A DNA stretch of 13,396 bases from Treponema sp. UBA1747 (lineage in GTDB: Bacteria; Spirochaetota; Spirochaetia; Treponematales; Treponemataceae): positions 179 through 13,574 of the forward strand of contig DCHR01000002.1 of NCBI GenBank assembly GCA_002315375.1, read 5' to 3'. The notes below the pieces were generated by a model. The model was given only the letters and a program-made list of their open reading frames with translations. It ran no database searches and was not told the DNA's origin. The position numbers and the translations under genes are program-made. Numbering within the stretch: the stretch's first letter is position 1; every line of letters starts with the position of its first letter. Below are positions 5,698-12,115 of the stretch, in pieces.

Positions 5698-8600
5698 TTA
5701 AATTTCAACGTCACCTTCGTAGCAGAGGTTTGTTTCACCTGTCAGGTATACTGTGTCCCCTGTATAGCGGACAAACATCTGGCCACCACGGACATTTACC
5801 GTAATGTCTTCGTTCATAGGACAGAAGCCTTTTTCAACGGCTGCAATTACCGCAGCACAGGCACCGGTACCACAGGCAGGAGTTTCCCCGTTTCCGCGTT
5901 CCCAGGTGCGCATTTTCAGCTCGTTAGGTCCTACCACACGTACAAATTCGGTATTTGTTCTTTCAGGGAAAGCCTTATGATGTTCAAATTTTGGTCCCAG
6001 AGTTTTCAAGTTCAGTTTGTCTACAAAATCAACGAAAGTTACGCAGTGAGGGTTTCCTACACTTACTGTAGTTACTTCATAAGAAGTTCCGTCCACATTC
6101 AGTTTTGCAGGAGTTGTTACGCCCTTTCCTTTTCCAGTAATTTCACTGGCGCCTTTTACGGTTTCAGGAACCATAACGGAAGGTTTTCCCAGATCAATTG
6201 TTACGGAACTTACCTTTCCGTTGAGCTTGTAAATCTTAACTTTCTTTACGCCGGCCTGAGTCTTGATTGAAATCTCGGCAGTTGTGTCATTCTTGTTGTG
6301 GCGGTCTGCAATGCCTTCAATGTTGTTGTCGTAAAGATATTTTGCCACGGCACGAAGAGCGTTACCGGCCATCATACCTTCAGTTCCGTCCAGGTTGTAG
6401 AAGCGCATTGAAGCATCGGCTTTTGAAGTTTTTCCAACCAGAACCAGGGAGTCTGCCCCAATTCCGCTTCGTCTGTCGCAAAGGCGCACGGCTAAGCCGC
6501 CAGGGTTATTGATGAACTGTTCGCGGGTATCAATGATGATGAAGTCGTTTCCGGTAGAAGACATTTTCGTAAAGTGAATCACCTGGTCCACTTCGCGCAG
6601 CTTGTTGATATCAATAAGTTCAACGTTTTCGGCGCTGTATTTTGACTTAAGACAGTTTGCAATGGCGTTGGCTGTATCAATGGCAGTAAGACACGGAATG
6701 TCTCTTTCAACTGCATGACGGCGCATCTTTACAGAATCGGAATGAGGATCACGACCCTTGGCAGAAGTTGAAATTACGTAATCGACTTTTCCTGAATCCA
6801 TCAAAGTAAGCAGGTTGTCGTCAGGGTTTTCGTGAATCTTGTTTACAGTTTCCACTTCCATTCCGAAGTCACGGAGAGTTTCTGCATTTCCTTCAGTTGC
6901 ATAAAGTTTGAATCCCATTTCGTAGAATTTTCTTGCAAGAGAAGGAAGTTCGTAGCGGTCAGTTTTGCGCACGCTGAACAAAACTCCACCGCTTCGTTTC
7001 ATGTTATATCCAGCCCCTATGAGTCCCTTGAAAATTGCTTCTTCCATTGTGGCGGCAATTCCAAGAACTTCACCGGTACTTTTCATCTCAGGACCAAGGT
7101 GAGTATCCACGTCCATAAGCTTTTCAAAACTGAAAACCGGTACTTTTACTGCAAAGTAAGGCGGAATCTTGTAGAGACCTGTTCCGTAGCCCATGTCGCG
7201 GACCCGTTCTCCAAGCATGGCACGGACTGCCAGGTCCACCATCGGTACGTTTGTTACTTTTGAAATGTAAGGAACCGTACGGCTTGAACGAGGGTTTACT
7301 TCAATAATATAAAGGTCATTGTTGTAAATCAGGTACTGAATATTTACAAGCCCCTTTGTTCCAAGTGCAAGGGCCAGTTCGCGGCTTTGACGGATAATTT
7401 TTTCACGGATAACGTCGTTCAGGTTCCAGCTCGGGTAAACTGCAATTGAGTCACCGGAATGGATACCGGTTCTTTCAATGTGTTCCATGATTCCCGGAAT
7501 CAGAATGTCCTTTCCGTCACAGATAGCGTCAACTTCAAGCTCGGTTCCCATTTTGTACTGGTCAATAAGAATCGGGTTCGAAATGCCCTGTGCCAGAATG
7601 ATTTTCATGTATTCTTTTACGTCAGCATCGTTGAAAGCGATAATCATATTCTGTCCGCCAAGAACATAACTTGGTCTTAAAAGAACAGGATATCCCAGTT
7701 CCTTTGTTGCGGCCAAAGCTTCTTTTTCTGTAAGAACAGTGAGTCCTTTTGGTCTTTTGATCTGAAGTTTTTCACAAAGTTCATCAAATCGTTCGCGGTC
7801 TTCGGCCAGGTCAATGGCGTCGGCACTTGTTCCAAGGATGCGGATTCCCTGGTCTGCCAGGAAGTTTGCCAGCTTGATTGCAGTTCCGCCGCCAAAGGCA
7901 ACTACAACACCAACCGGTTTTTCTGTATTAATTACTCCCATTACGTCTTCAGGAGTAAGAGGTTCAAAATAAAGTCTGTCCGAAGTATCAAAGTCTGTGG
8001 AAACAGTTTCAGGGTTATTGTTGATTGTTACAACTTCGTAGCCAAGGCGCTTCAAAGCCCATACACACTGAACAGAAGCATAGTCGAATTCAATTCCCTG
8101 CCCGATGCGGATTGGACCTGACCCCAGAACGATGATAGTTCCCTTGGATTTTGCCACCTGCTTTCCCCAGGCGCCGTTTCCAGCCGCAGCACCAAAGGAA
8201 GAAGTCATTCCCGCATTTGCTTCAAGCTTCTTTTTTTCATAAAGGAATTCAGCAGCTTCGTTTTCCTTGTCGTAAGTTCCGTAAAAATAAGGTGTTTCTG
8301 CATTGAACTCGCCGGCACAGGTATCAACCATTTTGTAGGAAGCCGGAATATGGGCAAGCTGTCCCTTTTTTACAAGTCGTGCAGCTTCTTTTGCTTCGGC
8401 AAGGATACCAGAACAACCCGGTATTTTTGTTCCGGTCAGCTTCTGAATAACAGTGTCCGGATAACCGAGATTTTTTGCCTTAAGGTAAAGTTCAGTTGTA
8501 AGCTTTCCTTCTGCCAGTTCCCATTCCATTTTTGCAAGGTTCTGCAGCTTGCAGAGGAACCACATATCGATTTTTGTAATATTATGGATTTCTTCCAGAG

Positions 8601-9936
8601 TCAGAAGACGGCGCTTGATTGCCTGGAACAAGGCAAAAATTCTCTGGTCTGTACATTCACCGACTCTGCGGATAATTTCTTCATCACCGGCTTCTTCAAA
8701 AACTGCCAGATTCAGAGACTGAACACCAACTTCCGCACCGCGTGCAGCTTTCATAATGGCCTGTTCAAAAGTCTGGCCTATTGCCATAACTTCACCGGTG
8801 GCCTTCATCTGAGTTCCCAGATCACGTTTAGCATAAACGAATTTTTCAAAAGGGAACTTAGGCATTTTTACAACAACATAATCCAGTACCGGTTCAAAAC
8901 AGGCAGCAGTTTTCTTTGTAACAAAGTTCGGAATCTCATCCAGGTTGTAACCGATAGCTATCAGAGCGGCAACTTTGGCAATTGGATATCCTGTTGCCTT
9001 TGAAGCCAGAGCCGAAGAACGGCTAACACGAGGGTTTACTTCAATAACTGCATATTCGAAAGTGTCCGGATTCAGGGCAAACTGACAGTTACATCCACCT
9101 TCCATTCCAAGGGAAGAAATAATGTTCAGGGCTGCCGAACGGAGCATCTGATATTCTTTATCACTTAAGGTTACGGCCGGTGCAATAACGATTGAGTCAC
9201 CTGTGTGAACACCAACCGGGTCAAAGTTTTCCATTGAACAGACAGTCAGAACGTTTCCGCTTCCGTCACGCATAACTTCAAACTCAATTTCCTTCCAGCC
9301 CGAAATACATTTTTCAACCAGAATCTGATGGATTGGAGAACGGTGAAGTCCGTTGTGTGCAATCTCATCCATTTCTTCATCATTATGAACAATACCGCCC
9401 CCTGTTCCACCAAGAGTAAAGGCAGGACGGATAATTGCCGGGTAACCGATTACATTCTTTACAAAGTCATAAGCATCTTCGTATGTGGTAACAACCTTAG
9501 ACGGAATACAAGGCTCCCCGATTTTTTCCATGGTGTCCTTGAACATCTGGCGGTCTTCGGCCTTGTCGATTGTTTCAGGCTTTGCACCAAGAAGGCGCAC
9601 TCCGTGTTCCTTAAGAAAGCCCGACTTAGCGAGTTCCATGGAAAGAGTAAGACCTGTCTGTCCCCCAAGAGTAGAAAGAAGCGAGTCCGGTTTTTCTTTT
9701 TCAATGATTCTCTGAATTGTTTCAGGAATAAGAGGTTCAATATAAATCTGGTCGGCCATTGTGTGGTCGGTCATAAGAGTTGCCGGGTTCGAGTTTACAA
9801 GAACAACTTCCAGTCCCTGTTCTTTAAGAGCCTTACAGGCCTGGCTTCCGGCATAGTCAAATTCTGCAGCCTGTCCGATAATAATCGGGCCCGACCCGAT
9901 AACCATTACTTTATGTATATCTTTATTTAAAGGCAT
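5698..9936 (-). CDS. carB-dapF: Carbamoyl phosphate synthase large subunit fused to a diaminopimelate epimerase domain
   Basis: One frame of 1412 residues. Residues 1 to about 1098 are CarB, which makes carbamoyl phosphate from bicarbonate, two ATP and ammonia passed from CarA: first ATP-grasp half (MVIGSGPIIIGQAAEFDYAG 11-30; LGGTGGGI 175-182; IEVNPRVSRSSALASKATG 298-316), oligomerisation region about 405-550, second half (IVLGSGPIRIGQGIEFDYAS 602-621; RPSYVLGG 754-761; IEVNPRSSRTVP 878-889) and the MGS-like allosteric domain about 940-1095. A linker (about 1099-1117) leads to a complete DapF, about 1118-1412, which normally interconverts LL- and meso-diaminopimelate: KMSSTGNDF 1124-1132, NPH 1295-1297, RTNTEF 1326-1331, WERGNGETPACGTGA 1345-1359. 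The first catalytic Cys position is A1190; the second, C1355, is kept. About 38 extra residues (561-598) lie between the CarB halves compared with E. coli. GGGAGGA lies before the ATG, one base after the carA stop. Confidence 0.95.
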   Translation of the reverse strand: MPLNKDIHKVMVIGSGPIIIGQAAEFDYAGSQACKALKEQGLEVVLVNSNPATLMTDHTMADQIYIEPLIPETIQRIIEKEKPDSLLSTLGGQTGLTLSMELAKSGFLKEHGVRLLGAKPETIDKAEDRQMFKDTMEKIGEPCIPSKVVTTYEDAYDFVKNVIGYPAIIRPAFTLGGTGGGIVHNDEEMDEIAHNGLHRSPIHQILVEKCISGWKEIEFEVMRDGSGNVLTVCSMENFDPVGVHTGDSIVIAPAVTLSDKEYQMLRSAALNIISSLGMEGGCNCQFALNPDTFEYAVIEVNPRVSRSSALASKATGYPIAKVAALIAIGYNLDEIPNFVTKKTAACFEPVLDYVVVKMPKFPFEKFVYAKRDLGTQMKATGEVMAIGQTFEQAIMKAARGAEVGVQSLNLAVFEEAGDEEIIRRVGECTDQRIFALFQAIKRRLLTLEEIHNITKIDMWFLCKLQNLAKMEWELAEGKLTTELYLKAKNLGYPDTVIQKLTGTKIPGCSGILAEAKEAARLVKKGQLAHIPASYKMVDTCAGEFNAETPYFYGTYDKENEAAEFLYEKKKLEANAGMTSSFGAAAGNGAWGKQVAKSKGTIIVLGSGPIRIGQGIEFDYASVQCVWALKRLGYEVVTINNNPETVSTDFDTSDRLYFEPLTPEDVMGVINTEKPVGVVVAFGGGTAIKLANFLADQGIRILGTSADAIDLAEDRERFDELCEKLQIKRPKGLTVLTEKEALAATKELGYPVLLRPSYVLGGQNMIIAFNDADVKEYMKIILAQGISNPILIDQYKMGTELEVDAICDGKDILIPGIMEHIERTGIHSGDSIAVYPSWNLNDVIREKIIRQSRELALALGTKGLVNIQYLIYNNDLYIIEVNPRSSRTVPYISKVTNVPMVDLAVRAMLGERVRDMGYGTGLYKIPPYFAVKVPVFSFEKLMDVDTHLGPEMKSTGEVLGIAATMEEAIFKGLIGAGYNMKRSGGVLFSVRKTDRYELPSLARKFYEMGFKLYATEGNAETLRDFGMEVETVNKIHENPDDNLLTLMDSGKVDYVISTSAKGRDPHSDSVKMRRHAVERDIPCLTAIDTANAIANCLKSKYSAENVELIDINKLREVDQVIHFTKMSSTGNDFIIIDTREQFINNPGGLAVRLCDRRSGIGADSLVLVGKTSKADASMRFYNLDGTEGMMAGNALRAVAKYLYDNNIEGIADRHNKNDTTAEISIKTQAGVKKVKIYKLNGKVSSVTIDLGKPSVMVPETVKGASEITGKGKGVTTPAKLNVDGTSYEVTTVSVGNPHCVTFVDFVDKLNLKTLGPKFEHHKAFPERTNTEFVRVVGPNELKMRTWERGNGETPACGTGACAAVIAAVEKGFCPMNEDITVNVRGGQMFVRYTGDTVYLTGETNLCYEGDVEI

Positions 9937-9937
9937 T

Positions 9938-11173
9938 TTATTTGTCCTCCCTAGAGGAAATCGAAGAGATTGAAGAGTTAATGAGTTTTACAAAATCGTC
10001 AAAAAGGAAAGAAGTATCCAGAGGGCCTGCACAGGCTTCCGGGTGAAATTGAACGCTGAAAGCCGGGAACTTTGTATAAATAATTCCCTCACAGGTTCCG
10101 TCATTGGTATTTATAAAACTCAAGTGTGCACCTTTTGGCAGAGTATCATTTTTTACGGCGTAACCGTGGTTCTGTGTCGAAATATAAACGCGTCCTGTTT
10201 CCAGATATTTTACAGGCTGGTTCGGACCACGGTGACCGTACTTCAGTTTTTCTGTATCAGCACCGGATGCCAGGGCCAGAAGCTGGTGGCCAAGACAGAT
10301 ACCGAAAATCGGAAGTTTTGCCTTGATCAGTTTTTTGATTTCAGAAATGATTCCAACATTTTCTTTAGGATCCCCGGGACCGTTACTAAGCATAATTCCG
10401 TCCGGGTTCAAAGCCATAATATCTTTTGCTGTTGCAAGTCCGCTTACAGTAATTACTTCAAGACCGCGCTTCAAAAGTTCACGGCGGATATTTGCCTTGG
10501 CTCCAAAATCCCAAAGCACCACTTTCTTACCTTTTCCTGCTTTCATGGCAGTTTTCTGGTCATAGATTTTTGTTCCGTCAGATTTTACAGGAACAAAGCG
10601 GTATTCAGCAGATTCCTTGAAAACTACACTTGCACTTTCTTCAACGGCCGCCGCACTTCCCGTAACACTTTTCACTGCATCTGTAATTACATAGGCTTTT
10701 ATTTCAGAAAGAATTTTCTGTTTTTCGTCAGGTTTCTTCAAAGCTTTCAGAACGCTTTTTGCTTCGTCACTTTCTCCGGAAACAATCATTCCGTTCATAA
10801 CTCCGGATTCACGAAGCACTTTTGTAAGGGCCCTGGTATCAATTCCTTTCAGGCCGATAATTTTCTGGGAAGAAAGCCAGTCTTCAAGTTTTCCTTCACA
10901 GCGGAAATTGGAAGGAGTCTCACACATATCCCGGACAATGTATCCTCGGACGTGACATCCACCGCTTTCAAAATCTTTGGGAATCACACCGTAATTCCCG
11001 ATCAGCGGAAATGTCTGTGTAACAATCTGTCCGTAATAACTCGGGTCCGTCAAAGTTTCCAGATATCCGTTCATCCCGGTGGTGAAAACTGTTTCCCCGA
11101 TTACAACTCCCGTGGCCCCAAAAGATTCGCCTTCGAAAACCATGCCGTTTGCAAGAATCAAAAAAGCTTTCAT
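9938..11173 (-). CDS. carA: Carbamoyl phosphate synthase small subunit (glutamine amidotransferase)
   Basis: A 411-residue cytoplasmic subunit that hydrolyses glutamine and channels ammonia to CarB. The N-terminal CPSase small-chain domain shows FTTGMNGYLETLTDPSYYGQ (30-49) and IDTRALTKVLRESG (111-124). The class I glutaminase domain shows LSNGPGDPKE (262-271), the nucleophile loop GICLGHQL with C293, GHRGPNQPV (313-321) and FSVQFHPEA with H377 and E379, so the triad is complete. It is about 30 residues longer than the E. coli protein, the extra being a lysine- and alanine-rich linker around 150-215. The ATG at 11173 has an AGGGG site six bases upstream. Translation is likely coupled to carB, whose start codon lies one base after this stop. 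A long leader of about 240 nt with a terminator precedes it. Confidence 0.96.
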   Translation of the reverse strand: MKAFLILANGMVFEGESFGATGVVIGETVFTTGMNGYLETLTDPSYYGQIVTQTFPLIGNYGVIPKDFESGGCHVRGYIVRDMCETPSNFRCEGKLEDWLSSQKIIGLKGIDTRALTKVLRESGVMNGMIVSGESDEAKSVLKALKKPDEKQKILSEIKAYVITDAVKSVTGSAAAVEESASVVFKESAEYRFVPVKSDGTKIYDQKTAMKAGKGKKVVLWDFGAKANIRRELLKRGLEVITVSGLATAKDIMALNPDGIMLSNGPGDPKENVGIISEIKKLIKAKLPIFGICLGHQLLALASGADTEKLKYGHRGPNQPVKYLETGRVYISTQNHGYAVKNDTLPKGAHLSFINTNDGTCEGIIYTKFPAFSVQFHPEACAGPLDTSFLFDDFVKLINSSISSISSREDK

Positions 11174-11179
11174 ATGTTA

Positions 11180-11203
11180 CCCCTGTTGGGGGAAGTCTCC
11201 CCC
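11180..11203 (-). promoter_or_regulatory. Alternative hairpins around the carA ribosome binding site
   Basis: On the minus strand GGGGGA (11198-11203) can pair with TCCCCC (11188-11193), closing a four-base loop. The same C run (11188-11191) can instead pair with the GGGG of the ribosome binding site (11180-11183) across the loop AACA. The two folds exclude each other: one leaves the site free, the other hides it. This could be a translational switch or simply a folding coincidence in a G/C-run-rich stretch. Confidence 0.45.
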
Positions 11204-11335
11204 TCGCTCCAGCCAGAACCGTTTCGACAGGCTCACCGGTCTGTCTTCCGCTACCCCCTCTGCCTAGGGGCTCCGCCCCTAAAACCCCGAAGAGGTTTCT
11301 GCGCAGCAACAATCTGCTGTCTTGCGCTGCATGCT
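11204..11335. repeat. GC-rich hairpin-rich block in the carA leader, possible dispersed intergenic repeat
   Basis: This part of the 354-base gap between carA and the TetR gene is far richer in G and C than its flanks and holds several inverted repeats. TAGGGGC (11265-11271) pairs with GCCCCTA (11275-11281). CAGCA (11304-11308) pairs with TGCTG (11315-11319). An ACCG...CGGT pair flanks TTCGACAGGCTCAC, a stretch resembling small REP-like repeats seen between genes in many bacteria. Only one copy is in the window, so repeat status cannot be shown. No credible gene is present; the open frames through it are low-complexity and overlap carA. Confidence 0.4.
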
Positions 11336-11342
11336 GGAAAGC

Positions 11343-11401
11343 AAAAAAAAAGACGCCTGGCCTAAGGAGACAAATCTTCTTATCTCATTAAACCAAGCGC
11401 C
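11343..11401 (-). terminator. Terminator/attenuator in the carAB leader
   Basis: On the minus strand a 14-bp stem (11388-11401 with 11352-11365, four G-U wobbles) encloses an inner hairpin of GAGAUAA with UUGUCUC and is followed by nine T residues (11343-11351). It starts about ten bases after the predicted carA start site. No minus-strand gene exists upstream in the window, since the TetR gene is divergent, so this hairpin has no gene to end and is best read as a leader attenuator that must be overridden for carAB expression. Confidence 0.85.
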
Positions 11402-11417
11402 TTTGCTTGTTTCATTT

Positions 11418-11446
11418 AATTTAGTGAATTCCCTTTTCTTGTTCAA
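11418..11446 (-). promoter_or_regulatory. Predicted promoter of the carAB-dapF operon
   Basis: On the minus strand TTGAAC (11441-11446) is 17 bases from TAAATT (11418-11423). Transcription would start near 11411, followed at once by the terminator hairpin. It faces away from the TetR promoter, with 46 bases between the two -35 boxes. Confidence 0.6.
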
Positions 11447-11492
11447 GTCTTTCAATTAAGGAAAAACTATGATTGGCTTTAATTGGGGTTGA

Positions 11493-11521
11493 TTGACTCT
11501 CTACCTACCGTTCGGTATATT
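11493..11521 (+). promoter_or_regulatory. Promoter of the TetR-family gene
   Basis: TTGACT (11493-11498), 17-base spacer, then TATATT (11516-11521). The predicted start site, about seven bases after the -10 box, falls on or next to the A of the ATG at 11528, so the mRNA would have no leader. Confidence 0.7.
11506..11517 (+). promoter_or_regulatory. Palindromic operator, probable TetR-type binding site
   Basis: TACCG-TT-CGGTA is a perfect inverted repeat of five-base arms. It lies in the promoter spacer and overlaps the -10 box by two bases, where a bound repressor would block RNA polymerase. ACCG/CGGT half-sites are common among TetR-family operators, and the adjacent gene encodes such a regulator, so autoregulation is likely. 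Confidence 0.7.
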
Positions 11522-11527
11522 ACCATC

Positions 11528-12100
11528 ATGGAATTAGATACAAAAGAAACCATCTTACACCGCGCCACTTCTCTCTTTGCTTTCAAAGGATATGAATCTA
11601 TCGGCGTCCAGCAGATTTGCGAAACCTGCGAAATTTCAAAACCAACCCTTTATTATTATTACGAAAATAAACTGGGGCTCTTCAAAGAAATTTTTTCAAT
11701 TTTCGGATCAGAACTCTATGAAAACATCTACAGAGCTTTTGAAGCCTCCACCGATTTTCCGGGATGTCTTTTTTCTATTTTTGAAAACGTTCTTTCCTTT
11801 TCAAAAGATCATCCTGCTTTTTTCAGCCTTTTCTATTCTCTCTCCACTTCCAGCATGCGGAATGAAAGTGGTCTCGTTTATGCAGAATTCAAAAAGAAAA
11901 TCGATGCCCTGTTTCTCGAAGTTTTTGAAAAATACTCAGGAACCTTCGGAAACATGAAAGGCTATGAAGCCATGTATTCCCGTATTTTTCAGTCTACTTT
12001 GTACTATTCCGTATTCAGTAACGTAACCTTTTCCCTGGATCTGAACAAAGAAACAATCCAGAAACTGGTTCAGACTTTCCTCTGGGGAGTTGCAAACTAA
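11528..12100 (+). CDS. TetR/AcrR-family transcriptional regulator
   Basis: A 190-residue DNA-binding repressor. The N-terminal TetR helix-turn-helix is clear: ILHRATSLFAFKGYESIGVQ (9-28), then ICETCEISKPTLYYYYENKL (30-49), with the recognition helix around SKPTLYYYY. The C-terminal ligand-binding part (about 60-190) is rich in phenylalanine and shows no specific signature, so the effector is unknown. The frame is open upstream to a TTG at 11483, but the ATG at 11528 puts the TetR domain at its usual distance from the start, and the TTG would lie upstream of the promoter. There is no Shine-Dalgarno sequence; promoter spacing suggests a leaderless mRNA. The alpha-amylase gene starts 15 bases after the stop, so both are probably cotranscribed and the regulator likely controls its own operon. 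Confidence 0.92.
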   Translation: MELDTKETILHRATSLFAFKGYESIGVQQICETCEISKPTLYYYYENKLGLFKEIFSIFGSELYENIYRAFEASTDFPGCLFSIFENVLSFSKDHPAFFSLFYSLSTSSMRNESGLVYAEFKKKIDALFLEVFEKYSGTFGNMKGYEAMYSRIFQSTLYYSVFSNVTFSLDLNKETIQKLVQTFLWGVAN

Positions 12101-12115
12101 CAGTCAGGAGACTCT

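Noticed and set aside
5611..6270. 219-codon plus-strand open frame antisense to the DapF domain, and similar frames at 8350-9003 and 9328-9930
   Set aside because: All lie opposite well-supported carB-dapF coding sequence and show mirror-frame composition with no known motifs.
10968..11312. 114-codon minus-strand frame spanning the carA leader and start
   Set aside because: It overlaps carA out of frame, and its first part is the translated GC-rich hairpin block.
10043..11365. 440-codon open frame on the plus strand across carA and its leader
   Set aside because: It is antisense to a fully recognisable carA, its translation is unlike any family I know and rich in Cys, Phe and Ser as mirror frames are, and it has no ribosome binding site.
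11343..11411. PyrR-binding loop or T-box in the carA leader
   Set aside because: No conserved PyrR-type purine-rich loop motif and no T-box sequence or specifier stem could be found in the minus-strand leader.
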